The notes: generated by a model from the letters alone, not told the origin. DNA of 52,319 nucleotides from Aureimonas sp. Leaf324 (GCF_001423245.1 NZ_LMOH01000007.1:96437-148755), one strand, 5' to 3'; counted from the stretch's first letter, positions 8,465-18,015 are shown. A program made the numbers and translations.

Positions 8465-9364
8465 TCAGCCGTCCTTCCACAGCCAGGCGGCACCGCGCAC
8501 GCCGCTGGAATCGCCATGGCGGGACGGGACGATCGGCGTGTGGAAGACGGTCGAGAACGTATACTTCGCGATACGACCCGGCAGTTCGTCGTAAAGCTCC
8601 GGAATGTTCGACATGCCGCCGCCCATGACGAAGACGTCGGGATCCAGCGTGTTGACGACCACCGAGAGACCGCGCGCCGTCCGGTCGCAGTAGCGGTCCC
8701 AGATGAGGCCTGCCAGCCGATCGCCGGCCCGCACCTTCTCCATCACCTCGCGCGCCTTCAGCTCCGTGCCGGTGTGGCGGGCATACTCCGCCTCGAAGGC
8801 GCGGCCGGAGACCCAGGTCTCGAGGCATCCGTGCTTGCCGCAGTAGCAGGGCTGGCCGGGAAGTTCCGACGCGTGCGGCATCGGCAGGGGATTGTGTCCC
8901 CACTCGCCGGCCGAATTGTTGGGACCGTGATGGGCCCGGCCGCCGACTGCGATACCGGCGCCCGCGCCGCTGCCGAGGATGACCGCAAAGACCACATTGT
9001 AGCCGGCGCCGGCTCCATCCACCGCCTCGGAGGCGGCGAGGCAGTCCGCGTCGTTCTCGACGCGGAGCGGGCGGCCGAGGCGCGCGTGAAGATCGGCCTC
9101 GACAGGGCGATTGAGGAGCCAGGTGGAACTCGCGCCCTTCCCCAGACGCGACTTCGGCTCCAGCGAACCGGGAATGCCGATGCCGACCGAGCCCCATTGA
9201 CCCGTGGTCGCCTCCAGACGGTCGATGATGCCGCGTATCATCGCGATGCAGCCGTCGTAGTCGTGGCGCGGCGTGTCCTCGCGGATGCGCGCGAGCTCTT
9301 GGCCGTCCGGCGACAGCGCCACGCCCTCGATCTTGGTGCCACCCCAGTCGATCCCGATCAGCAT
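8465..9364 (-). CDS. ROK-family sugar kinase
   Basis: The 299-residue protein has the ATP-phosphate motif DWGGTK (6-11), the catalytic aspartate in ENDAD (103-107), and the ROK zinc site made of GHNP (156-159) and CYCGKHGCLE (173-182). ROK kinases phosphorylate hexoses or N-acetylhexosamines, mostly at position 6. No winged-helix domain is present, so it is a kinase rather than a ROK repressor. ATG 9364 is chosen over GTG 9370 because GGGAGGGG stands seven bases before the ATG but only one base before the GTG. It heads the kinase-phosphatase-oxidoreductase run and is divergent from selO. Substrate choice (glucose, fructose, mannose, GlcNAc) cannot be read from these motifs. Confidence 0.9.
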   Translation of the reverse strand: MLIGIDWGGTKIEGVALSPDGQELARIREDTPRHDYDGCIAMIRGIIDRLEATTGQWGSVGIGIPGSLEPKSRLGKGASSTWLLNRPVEADLHARLGRPLRVENDADCLAASEAVDGAGAGYNVVFAVILGSGAGAGIAVGGRAHHGPNNSAGEWGHNPLPMPHASELPGQPCYCGKHGCLETWVSGRAFEAEYARHTGTELKAREVMEKVRAGDRLAGLIWDRYCDRTARGLSVVVNTLDPDVFVMGGGMSNIPELYDELPGRIAKYTFSTVFHTPIVPSRHGDSSGVRGAAWLWKDG

Positions 9365-9542
9365 CGCCACACCCCTCCCGCAGGATCACCCGTCCGCGCC
9401 CATCCCCGCGCAACGAACGTCATAAATGCTCATGATACCAGATGCCAGCGGAAGCTTGCCTGCGACCGCACCAGCGCGGTGGAAAGATCGCCGGCGCGGT
9501 CCCATCTGCGAAGAGCAATCTTGAACTCGGGGGCCAGAAGCG

Positions 9543-11012
9543 ATGGGCATCGCCATTCCGTTCGACAACAGCTATGCGCGCCTGCCCAAAGCGTTCCATG
9601 CTCCAATCGCACCGAAGGCTTTGGCCGCCCCCCGCACCGTGAAGGTCAACCACGCGCTGGCCGACGACCTTGGGATCGACCCGACATCGCTCGAAACCGA
9701 GGAGGGCGCCGCCGTCCTCGCCGGTGCTCGCGCCGCGGCGGGGGCGGAGCCGATCGCCCTCGTCTACGCCGGGCACCAGTTCGGCCAGTTCGTGCCGCGC
9801 CTCGGCGACGGACGGGCCCTTCTCCTCGGCGAAGTCGTCGACCGCTTCGGACGCCGGCGCGACCTGCAGTTGAAGGGCTCGGGCATCACGCCCTATTCGC
9901 GGCAGGGAGACGGGCTGGCGGCGCTGGGGCCGGTGCTGCGCGAATATCTCGTCAGCGAGGCGATGCATGCGCTCGGCGTCCCGACGACCCGTTCGCTGGC
10001 GATCGTGACGACCGGCGAGAGCGTCTATCGCGAAACCGAACTGCCCGGCGCCGTCCTCACGCGCGTCGCCGCCAGCCATATCCGCGTCGGCACGTTCCAG
10101 TATTTCGCCGCGCGCGGCGAGGACGACAACCTGCGCGCCCTCGCCGATCACGCGATCGCCCGCCACCAACCGGACGCGCTCGGGGCGCCCGACCGCTATC
10201 GCCTGTTTCTCGAGGGCGTCGCGCGTCGGCAGGGCGCCCTGATCGCGCGCTGGATGCTTCTCGGCTTCGTTCATGGCGTCATGAACACGGACAACATGGC
10301 CGTGTCGGGCGAGACCATCGACTACGGTCCCTGCGCGTTTCTCGACCGATACGATCCGGCCACGGTCTTCAGCTCGATCGATCGCGGCGGCCGCTACGCC
10401 TACGGCAACCAGCCGGCGATCGGGCAATGGAACGTCGCGCGCCTCGCCGAGTGCCTGCTGCCGCTCCTGTCCGACGTGGAAGCCGAGGCGATGGAACAGG
10501 CGACCGGTGCGCTGTCGATCTACGCCGAGACGTTCAATACGACCTACCGCGAGGGGCTGCTCGCAAAGATCGGCCTTCCGGGCGGCGACGAACGCGATTC
10601 GGCGTTGGCGGACGACCTTCTGACGATCATGAAGGCGGGCGAAGCCGACTTCACCGCGACATTCCGCGGACTGGCGTCGCTCGCGGCAGGCGCGAACGGA
10701 GAAAACGTGGGGGCGGGTTTCCGCGAACCCGCAGCGTTCACGGCCTGGGTCGGCGCGTGGCGCGAGCGGATCTTGGAGAAGCACCTCGACACGCAGGCCG
10801 TGGCCGCGACGATCCGCGCTGCCAATCCGGCCTTCGTCCCGCGCAATCAGCGCGTCGAGGAGGTGATTGCGGCCGCGGTTCAGAACGAGGATTTCGCGCC
10901 GTTCGAGGCGTTCCTCGCCGTGCTGATGCGCCCATACGACGACCAGCCGGAGGCGTCGCGGTGGGCCGATCCGGGTCCGGCGGCGCCCTACCGCACCTTC
11001 TGCGGCACGTAA
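9543..11012 (+). CDS. selO: SelO-type protein adenylyltransferase (pseudokinase AMPylase)
   Basis: The 489-residue protein shows the SelO hallmarks: YAGHQFGQFVPRLGDGRALL (75-94), LQLKGSG (108-114) with the ATP-binding lysine, TPYSRQGDG, and NTDNMAVSGETIDYGP with the metal ligands. SelO proteins bind ATP in a flipped orientation and attach AMP to Ser/Thr/Tyr of target proteins, with links to redox stress. The C-terminus is TFCGT, with cysteine at the position that is selenocysteine in animal homologues. ATG 9543 is followed directly by the usual N-terminal FDNSYARLP. It is monocistronic, 178 bases from the divergent ROK kinase gene. Confidence 0.95.
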   Translation: MGIAIPFDNSYARLPKAFHAPIAPKALAAPRTVKVNHALADDLGIDPTSLETEEGAAVLAGARAAAGAEPIALVYAGHQFGQFVPRLGDGRALLLGEVVDRFGRRRDLQLKGSGITPYSRQGDGLAALGPVLREYLVSEAMHALGVPTTRSLAIVTTGESVYRETELPGAVLTRVAASHIRVGTFQYFAARGEDDNLRALADHAIARHQPDALGAPDRYRLFLEGVARRQGALIARWMLLGFVHGVMNTDNMAVSGETIDYGPCAFLDRYDPATVFSSIDRGGRYAYGNQPAIGQWNVARLAECLLPLLSDVEAEAMEQATGALSIYAETFNTTYREGLLAKIGLPGGDERDSALADDLLTIMKAGEADFTATFRGLASLAAGANGENVGAGFREPAAFTAWVGAWRERILEKHLDTQAVAATIRAANPAFVPRNQRVEEVIAAAVQNEDFAPFEAFLAVLMRPYDDQPEASRWADPGPAAPYRTFCGT

Positions 11013-11138
11013 TAGGGCCGATCAGCGACCATTCCGGCGAAGGCGGGCGCCATACCTGGTAAGGCCGCAGCCGGCGGATGTGAGCGGGCCGACGCAAGCC
11101 GACCCGGTCGATCTTCCAAGATCAGGCGCGCTCGCTGG

Positions 11139-11321
11139 TCAGCGAACGGCCTCGAAACCGTTGCACCAGGCGCGCCAGTCGGCGCTGCCGGGGCGGTAGG
11201 GGTTGTCCCGACGCGTCCGACTGCTGCGGGCTGCATCCTCGCCTTCCATGCGCACGATGTCGTCACGCGTCAGGGCGAAATTCGCTGCCTTCATCATTCG
11301 ATTTTCCTTCACGATATCCAT
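11139..11321 (-). CDS. Small protein resembling ribosome modulation factor
   Basis: This 60-residue, highly charged protein ends NPYRPGSADWRAWCNGFEAV. The pattern of a glycine-containing helix, basic stretch, N/C-P-Y, then a W-x-x-G-(F/W)-x-x-A helix is the layout of RMF, which binds 100S ribosomes in stationary phase. ATG 11321 follows a strong GGGAGGG site at five bases spacing, so translation is likely. It is convergent with selO and 221 bases from the divergent glpR. The similarity is judged by eye over about 35 residues, and function as a hibernation factor is inference. Confidence 0.6.
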   Translation of the reverse strand: MDIVKENRMMKAANFALTRDDIVRMEGEDAARSSRTRRDNPYRPGSADWRAWCNGFEAVR

Positions 11322-11463
11322 CAGTCCCTCCCGTCTTCTGGATCACAACATTTGGTCAACCATGCGACGGGGCCGCTCTATAGGGCAGCGGGAGCTCCCG
11401 TCAAAAGGACGAGGCCGATTTTTCCCGACAATGGTTTCCGGCAAAAAGGATGGTCCCGTTTCC

Positions 11464-11529
11464 TTTCGCCTGCAACTGACAGTATGTTTCGTTTCGTAGC
11501 ATTTCGGTTTCGCTTTTTGCCTGTTTTCG
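11464..11529 (+). promoter_or_regulatory. Cluster of TTTCG boxes upstream of glpR
   Basis: TTTCG occurs at 11464, 11487, 11492, 11502, 11508 and 11525 in the 80 bases before the GlpR start. The same pentamer repeats in front of glpD. DeoR-family repressors bind short direct repeats, so this is a candidate autoregulatory operator. Confidence 0.5.
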
Positions 11530-11542
11530 ATCGAGGTTGCCC

Positions 11543-12319
11543 ATGTTGTCCGAGCGCCAGGCCCGAATCGTCGAAACGGCCAAGCGTGAGGGCAAGGTTC
11601 TCGTCGACGCGCTGGCCGGGCGGTTCGATGTCAGCGTCCAGACGATCCGCAAGGATCTCAACGAGCTCTGCGAGCAGCGTCTCCTGTCGCGCATCCACGG
11701 CGGCGCCGTACTCGGCTCGGGCGCCGAGAACGTCGGCTACGACGCGCGCCGCGCCATCGCCGCCGCCGAGAAGCTGGAGATCGGCCGCGCCGCCGCCGAT
11801 CTCGTGCCCGACCGCTCCTCGCTGTTCATCAACATCGGCACCACGACGGAAGCGGCCGCGCAGGCGCTGCTGCATCACGCCGGCCTCCTCGTCATCACCA
11901 ACAATCTCAATGTGGCCAACGTGATGCGCGCGAGCCCGCAGATCGAGGTGATCGTGGTCGGCGGCGTGATCCGGCGCACCGACGGCGGCATCGTCGGCGA
12001 GGCTGCAGTCGATTTCATCCGCCAGTTTAAGGTCGACTTCGCCATCGTCGGTGTTTCGGCCATCGATTCCGACGGCGCGCTTCTCGATTTCGACTACCGC
12101 GAGGTCCGGGTCGCGCAGGCGATCATGGCCAATGCCCGCCATGTCATCCTCGTCTCCGACTCGTCGAAGTTCGAGCGCAGCGCACCCGTTCGAATCGGTC
12201 ATATCTCGCAGGTGCAAAGCTTCGTCACGGACCGCTGCGGTTCGGAAGAGGTGCGCGACATCTGCCATCAAGCCGGGGTTCGGCTGATCGAAACGGCGGT
12301 TGCGGCGGACGACACCTGA
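11543..12319 (+). CDS. glpR: DeoR-family glycerol-3-phosphate regulon repressor
   Basis: The 258-residue protein has a DeoR helix-turn-helix (about 18-45: LVDALAGRFDVSVQTIRKDL) and the C-terminal DeoR sensor domain with the phosphate-binding INIGTTTEA, ITNNLNV, GGVIRR and DFAIVGVSAID segments. In related bacteria the protein represses glycerol genes until glycerol-3-phosphate binds. ATG 11543 follows GAGG at six bases; a TTG two codons upstream is less well placed. It directly precedes glpD, and TTTCG repeats occur in front of both genes, consistent with self-regulation and control of the whole operon. Confidence 0.9.
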   Translation: MLSERQARIVETAKREGKVLVDALAGRFDVSVQTIRKDLNELCEQRLLSRIHGGAVLGSGAENVGYDARRAIAAAEKLEIGRAAADLVPDRSSLFINIGTTTEAAAQALLHHAGLLVITNNLNVANVMRASPQIEVIVVGGVIRRTDGGIVGEAAVDFIRQFKVDFAIVGVSAIDSDGALLDFDYREVRVAQAIMANARHVILVSDSSKFERSAPVRIGHISQVQSFVTDRCGSEEVRDICHQAGVRLIETAVAADDT

Positions 12320-12325
12320 CGCAGC

Positions 12326-12366
12326 TTGACTTTCGTTTATTTTCGTTTGTAATCACGTTACTTTCG
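12326..12366 (+). promoter_or_regulatory. glpD promoter with phased TTTCG operators
   Basis: TTGACT (12326-12331) and TGTAAT (12348-12353) form a -35/-10 pair with 16 bases between them. TTTCGTTT is present at 12331 and 12341, and TTTCGCAT at 12362. The spacings of 10 and 21 bases put the boxes on the same face of the helix, overlapping the promoter, as expected for repression by GlpR. Confidence 0.6.
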
Positions 12367-12407
12367 CATTTGCGCGGTTTTTGCTGCACTGCGAAAGCGG
12401 TGAGGCC

Positions 12408-13922
12408 ATGCAGCGGTTCGACGTTTTCATCATCGGCGGCGGGATCAACGGTTGCGGCATCGCCCGCGACGCGGCCGGTCGCGGATACTCGGTGGGTCTG
12501 GCGGAAGCCAAGGATCTGGGGAGCGGCACGTCTTCCTGGTCCACCAAGCTGATCCACGGCGGGCTGCGCTATCTCGAGCACTACGAGTTCCGCCTCGTGC
12601 GCGAAGCGTTGATGGAGCGCGAGGTTCTCTGGGGCATCGCGCCCCATATCATCGAACCGCTCCGCTTCGTGCTGCCGCATCATGCGGGCCTGCGCCCATC
12701 CTGGCTGCTGCGCCTCGGCCTTTTCCTCTACGATCATCTCGGCGGCCGGAAGAAGCTGGCCGCGACGCGCACGGTGGACCTCAGTGGCCCGCTAGGCGCG
12801 CCGCTGAAGCGCGAGTTCGCCAAGGGTTTCGAATATTCCGACGCACGCGTCGACGACACGCGGCTGGTGGTGCTCAACGCCCGCGACGCGCAGCGCCACG
12901 GCGCCTCGATCCGGGTGCGAACCCGCGTCACCGGCGCACGGCGCGAGGCCGACGGCTGGACGATCACGCTCGAGGACGCCGAGACCGGCGCGGTCGAGAC
13001 CGTCGCTGCCCGCTTCCTCGTCAACGCGGCCGGCCCCTGGGTCGATCAGGTGATCCGATCGGCGATGGGACGGAACGACGCGCACAACATCCGCCTCGTC
13101 CAGGGCTCGCACATCGTCATGCGCAAGCTCTTCGACCATGACCGGGCCTACATCTTCCAGAACGCCGACGGCCGCATCATCTTCGCGATCCCCTACGAGC
13201 GCGCCTTCACGCTGGTCGGCACGACCGACCGCGACTACACCGGCGATCCGGCGAAGGCGGCGATCAGCGAGGAGGAGACGACCTATCTCCTCGATGCCGC
13301 CAGCGAATATTTCGAGAAGCCCCTGCTTCGCGAGGACATCGTCTGGACCTTCTCGGGCGTGCGCCCGCTGTTCGACGACCACGCCTCGAAGGCGCAGGAA
13401 GCAACGCGCGACTATGTCCTGAAGGTGGACACGGCGGCCGGCGCGCCGCTCCTCAACATCTTCGGCGGCAAGATCACGACCTACCGCCGGCTCGCCGAAG
13501 ACGTTCTCGTCTCCATCGAGAAGGCGCTCGGAGCCAAGCGCGGCGCCTGGACAGGTGAGGCACCCCTGCCCGGCGGCAATTTTCCGGTGGACGGTCTCGG
13601 CTTGCTCGAGGCCGAGCTTGCGTCGCTCGCGCCGAGCCTTTCGAAATCGACCCGCGAGCGCCTCGTCCGGGCTTATGGCACGGACGCCCTGGCGATGGCG
13701 AAGGACGGCGGAGCCGACTGGGGTCGCGACCTCGGGCACGGCCTGTCCGAGCGCGAAGTCGCGTGGCTCGTTCGCAACGAATGGGCCCGAAGCGTCGAAG
13801 ACGTCCTGTGGCGTCGCTCCAAGCTCGGCCTGCGCTTCGCGCCGGACGAGACGGGGCCGCTGGAGGAATGCCTTCGAGCCCTCGTCGCGCGAGAGCGAAG
13901 TCCGGGGCTCGCCGCTGAGTAA
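12408..13922 (+). CDS. glpD: Aerobic FAD-dependent glycerol-3-phosphate dehydrogenase
   Basis: The 504-residue membrane-associated flavoprotein oxidises sn-glycerol-3-phosphate to dihydroxyacetone phosphate and passes electrons to quinone. It shows the FAD fold IIGGGINGCGIARDAAGRG (8-26), the family motif GTSSWSTKLIHGGLRYLE (40-57), and FGGKITTYRRLAE before the C-terminal DAO domain. Length is normal. The start ATG 12408 follows GTGAGG; the leader carries a promoter with GlpR-like boxes. It stands at the head of glpD-glpSTPQUV-glpK, the rhizobial arrangement in which imported glycerol or G3P is phosphorylated and oxidised. EryB-type dehydrogenases are related, but the setting supports GlpD. 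Confidence 0.93.
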   Translation: MQRFDVFIIGGGINGCGIARDAAGRGYSVGLAEAKDLGSGTSSWSTKLIHGGLRYLEHYEFRLVREALMEREVLWGIAPHIIEPLRFVLPHHAGLRPSWLLRLGLFLYDHLGGRKKLAATRTVDLSGPLGAPLKREFAKGFEYSDARVDDTRLVVLNARDAQRHGASIRVRTRVTGARREADGWTITLEDAETGAVETVAARFLVNAAGPWVDQVIRSAMGRNDAHNIRLVQGSHIVMRKLFDHDRAYIFQNADGRIIFAIPYERAFTLVGTTDRDYTGDPAKAAISEEETTYLLDAASEYFEKPLLREDIVWTFSGVRPLFDDHASKAQEATRDYVLKVDTAAGAPLLNIFGGKITTYRRLAEDVLVSIEKALGAKRGAWTGEAPLPGGNFPVDGLGLLEAELASLAPSLSKSTRERLVRAYGTDALAMAKDGGADWGRDLGHGLSEREVAWLVRNEWARSVEDVLWRRSKLGLRFAPDETGPLEECLRALVARERSPGLAAE

Positions 13923-13988
13923 CGCGGGTCGCACCGGAGGACGGGTGTGATCGCGACAGTGAAATCAAGGCTGCACGGGAGGAAACGG

Positions 13989-15059
13989 GTGCTGCTTTTG
14001 GAACAGGTCGGCAAGCGCGTCGGCGCCGAGACCCATATCGAGGACGTGAGCCTGACGCTGCAGCGCGGCTCGCTCAATGTCCTTCTAGGCCCGACCCTGT
14101 CGGGCAAGACCAGCCTCATGCGCCTGATGGCCGGGCTCGACCGGCCGACGAGCGGGCGCATCTTCATGGACGGGCGCGACGTGACGGGCGTGCCCGTGGC
14201 CAAGCGCAACGTCGCGATGGTCTACCAGCAGTTCATCAACTACCCCGCGATGACGGTGTTCGAGAACATCGCCTCGCCGCTGCGCGTGAAGGGGCGGCCC
14301 GAGGCCGAAATCCGCGCCGAGGTGACGGGCGCGGCCAAGCTGATGAAGCTCGAGCCCTATCTCGACCGCACGGTGCTCAATCTGTCGGGCGGCCAGCAGC
14401 AGCGCACCGCGCTGGCGCGTGCCCTCGTCAAGAAGGCCGACCTCGTGCTTCTCGACGAGCCGCTCGCCAATCTCGACTACAAGCTGCGCGAGGAACTGCG
14501 CGAGGAACTGCCGCGCATCTTCGCGGAGGGCGGCGCGATCTTCGTCTATGCGACGACGGAGCCGACCGAGGCGCTGCTTCTCGGCGGCAACACCGCGACG
14601 CTCTCGAAGGGACGCGTCACCCAGTTCGGCCCGACCCCCGACGTCTACCGTCGCCCGGCGGACCTCGAGACCGCGCGCATCTTCTCCGATCCCCCGCTGA
14701 ACGTGCTGCCGATGAGCGCGCGCGGTGGCCAGCTCACGTCGCCGCACGGGTTCTCCATCCCGGCGCCGGGCCTCGCCGACGGCGACTATCTCGCAGGCGT
14801 CCGTGCGCACCATCTGCGCGCCGGCGGGGCCGCGCCGGGTGCAGCGAGCTTCGAGGCCCGCGTCGTGGTGACCGAGGTCACGGGCTCGCAGACCTATCTG
14901 CACGCCGACCTCGGCGGCGAGCGCATCGTGGCCGTCCTGCCGGGCGTCCGCTCGGCCGAGCGCGGCGATCCGATCACCCTGCATTTCTCGCCCGCCGACA
15001 TGCGTGTCTTCGGAGCGGACGGGCGGGCGGTTGCCCCGGCCCTCGCGCGCGCGGCCTGA
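13989..15059 (+). CDS. glpS: Glycerol ABC transporter ATP-binding subunit GlpS
   Basis: The 356-residue MalK-like ATPase has Walker A GPTLSGKT (about 33-40), signature NLSGGQQQRTALARAL, Walker B DLVLLDEPLANLD, and a C-terminal TOBE-type regulatory domain. It powers the GlpPQ permease together with GlpT. GTG 13989 is preferred because GGGAGGAAA precedes it and the family N-terminus begins there. A GTG at 13947 also has a GGAGG and would add 14 unmatched residues. The Walker A loop has TLS where neighbours have SGC. It is the first importer gene, 66 bases downstream of glpD, and is followed after 11 bases by glpT. Confidence 0.92.
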   Translation: MLLLEQVGKRVGAETHIEDVSLTLQRGSLNVLLGPTLSGKTSLMRLMAGLDRPTSGRIFMDGRDVTGVPVAKRNVAMVYQQFINYPAMTVFENIASPLRVKGRPEAEIRAEVTGAAKLMKLEPYLDRTVLNLSGGQQQRTALARALVKKADLVLLDEPLANLDYKLREELREELPRIFAEGGAIFVYATTEPTEALLLGGNTATLSKGRVTQFGPTPDVYRRPADLETARIFSDPPLNVLPMSARGGQLTSPHGFSIPAPGLADGDYLAGVRAHHLRAGGAAPGAASFEARVVVTEVTGSQTYLHADLGGERIVAVLPGVRSAERGDPITLHFSPADMRVFGADGRAVAPALARAA

Positions 15060-15070
15060 GGGAGGAACCG

Positions 15071-16150
15071 ATGGCCAAGATCCAGCTCGACCACATCCGC
15101 CACGCCTACACGCCCGAGCTCGCGCGCGCCGGGACCTACGCCTTGCGCGAGGTCGACCACGTGTTCGAGGACGGCGGCGCCTACGCCCTGCTCGGTCCTT
15201 CTGGCTGCGGCAAGACCACGCTCCTCAACATCATTTCCGGTCTGCTCATCCCATCCGAAGGGCGGCTGCGGTTCGGCGAGCGCGATGTGACCGACCTTGC
15301 GCCCGAGGCCCGCAACATCGCGCAGGTCTTCCAGTTTCCGGTCATCTACGACACGATGACCGTGGCGGAGAACCTCGCCTTCCCGCTGCGCAACCGAAAG
15401 GTGCCGGAAGCCGAGATCTCGCGGCGTGTCGCCACGATGCTGGACCGCCTAGCCCTCACGCCGAAGGCCAACCGCAAGGCGCGCGGCCTCACGGCCGACG
15501 AGAAGCAGAAGATCTCGCTCGGTCGCGGCCTCGTGCGCAACGACGTCAACGCCATCCTCTTCGACGAGCCGCTGACCGTCATCGACCCGCAGATGAAGTG
15601 GGTCCTGCGCTCGCTCCTGAAGGAGCTTCATCGCGAGTTCCGCGCGACGATGGTCTACGTCACGCACGATCAGACAGAGGCGCTGACCTTCGCCGAGAAG
15701 GTCGTCGTCATGTACGAGGGTCAGGTCGTGCAGATCGGCACGCCGAAGGAGCTCTTCGAGCGGCCGCGCCACACGTTCGTCGGCTACTTCATCGGCTCGC
15801 CGGGCATGAACGTCCTGCCCTGCCGCATCGAGAACGGCCGCGCGATCCTCGAGGGCGGATCGGTCGAGACGCGCTCGATGGCGCCCGGCGCCGCCCGCAA
15901 GATCGAGCTCGGCGTGCGCCCCGAATTCGTGCGCCTCGTGCCGCAGGGAAGCGAGGGCTCGCTGCCCGTCCGCATCGACAAGATCGAGGACATCGGCTCC
16001 GAGCGCATCGTGCGCGCGCGCCTCGGCGGCGACAAGCTTGCCGCGATACTGCCCGAGGGCGCCGAGGTTCCGGCGGACGCCGCCGTGCGCTTCGAGCCCG
16101 GCGCGGTCAACCTCTATGCCGACAGCTGGCTCGTGGCGGAAAGGGGCTGA
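15071..16150 (+). CDS. glpT: Glycerol ABC transporter ATP-binding subunit GlpT (ABC type)
   Basis: The 359-residue ATPase is the partner of GlpS. Walker A is GPSGCGKT and Walker B is NAILFDEPLTVID, with a TOBE-like C-terminal half. Its signature loop reads LTADEKQKISLGRGL, so the canonical LSGGQ is replaced by TADEKQ. In a heterodimer with GlpS this predicts one consensus and one degenerate ATP site. ATG 15071 follows GAGGGAGGAA. The name follows the rhizobial operon and is not the GlpT antiporter of enterobacteria. It ends three bases before glpP. Confidence 0.92.
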   Translation: MAKIQLDHIRHAYTPELARAGTYALREVDHVFEDGGAYALLGPSGCGKTTLLNIISGLLIPSEGRLRFGERDVTDLAPEARNIAQVFQFPVIYDTMTVAENLAFPLRNRKVPEAEISRRVATMLDRLALTPKANRKARGLTADEKQKISLGRGLVRNDVNAILFDEPLTVIDPQMKWVLRSLLKELHREFRATMVYVTHDQTEALTFAEKVVVMYEGQVVQIGTPKELFERPRHTFVGYFIGSPGMNVLPCRIENGRAILEGGSVETRSMAPGAARKIELGVRPEFVRLVPQGSEGSLPVRIDKIEDIGSERIVRARLGGDKLAAILPEGAEVPADAAVRFEPGAVNLYADSWLVAERG

Positions 16151-16153
16151 ACC

Positions 16154-17037
16154 ATGGAAAAGACCTGGAACAACAAGGCCTGGTTCATGGTGCTGCCGGT
16201 GCTCCTGCTGGTGGCCTTCTCGGCGGTGATCCCGCTGATGACCGTCGTCAACTACTCGGTGCAGGATAGCTTCGGAAACAACGAGTTCTTCTGGGCGGGA
16301 ACCGAATGGTTCACCGACGTCCTCCAGTCCTCGCGCTTCCACGACGCGCTGGTGCGAAACCTGATCTTCTCCGGCATCATCCTCGCGATCGAGGTGCCGC
16401 TCGGCATCCTCGTGGCGCTCGCCATGCCCAAGAAGGGCATCTGGGTGCCGGTCTGCCTCGTGCTCATGGCCCTGCCGCTCCTCATTCCCTGGAACGTCGT
16501 CGGCACGATCTGGCAGGTCTTCGGCCGCACCGACATCGGCCTTCTCGGCCACACGCTGGCCAGCCTCGGCATCCCGTACAACTACGTGCAGAACTCGTTC
16601 GACGCCTGGGCGACGCTCATCGTCATGGACGTCTGGCACTGGACGAGCCTCGTCGTGCTCCTCTGCTATGCCGGCCTCGTCTCGATCCCCGACGCCTACT
16701 ATCAGGCGGCCAAGATCGACGGCGCCTCGCGCTGGGCGGTGTTCCGCTACATCCAGCTGCCCAAGATGGGCCGCGTGCTGCTGATCGCCGTGCTGCTGCG
16801 CTTCATGGATAGCTTCATGATCTACACCGAACCCTTCGTGGTGACGGGCGGCGGTCCCGGCAACTCGACGACCTTCCTGTCGATCGACCTCGTGAAGACC
16901 GCGGTCGGGCAGTTCGATCTCGGACCGGCGGCAGCCATGAGCCTGATCTACTTCCTGATCGTGCTGCTCCTCTCGTGGGTCTTCTATACCGTGATGACCA
17001 ACGCGGGCACCGATCGGCCGAGCGCGGGAGACCAGGC

Positions 17038-17041
<4 letters not shown>
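16154..17041 (+). CDS. glpP: Glycerol ABC transporter permease GlpP
   Basis: The 295-residue inner-membrane permease of the MalF class has about six transmembrane segments, beginning with WFMVLPVLLLVAFSAVIPLM (10-29). The coupling EAA loop appears as YYQAAKIDGASRWAVFRYIQ, which contacts the ATPases. It pairs with GlpQ to form the channel. ATG 16154 lies three bases after the glpT stop codon, and the 3' end overlaps glpQ by four bases (ATGA), so the subunits are translationally coupled. Confidence 0.92.
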
Positions 17042-17939
<898 letters not shown>

Positions 17940-17940
<1 letters not shown>

Positions 17941-18005
17941 TGGACCGTTCCGGCCTGTTCATCCGCAACACCATCGCCAAGGGCTTCGCCCTGGGCCGCG
18001 TCTGA
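17940..18005 (+). pseudogene. 21-codon ORF, remnant of a second glpQ 3' end
   Basis: ATG 17940 overlaps the glpQ stop codon (TGATG). The frame runs MDRSGLFIRNTIAKGFALGRV and stops at 18003-18005, ten bases before glpU. Its last 15 residues copy the GlpQ C-terminus. It could be translated by coupling from glpQ, but it has no membrane segment or known fold. I read it as the leftover tail of a resident or duplicated glpQ. Confidence 0.65.
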
Positions 18006-18015
18006 GGAGGGACGA

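Noticed and set aside
11030-11047. CATTCCGGCGAAGGCGGG resembling the common alphaproteobacterial intergenic repeat with a GCGAA centre
   Set aside because: Only one partial copy is present, the arms do not pair well, and no second copy was noticed in the window.
12408-13922. Reading this gene as EryB (erythritol-4-phosphate dehydrogenase) because of the nearby tetrulose-phosphate module
   Set aside because: It is flanked by glpR and the full glpSTPQUV-glpK operon, which is the standard setting of GlpD.
13947-13991. Upstream GTG start for glpS at 13947
   Set aside because: It has a GGAGG but adds 14 residues without family similarity; GTG 13989 has GGGAGGAAA and matches the family start.
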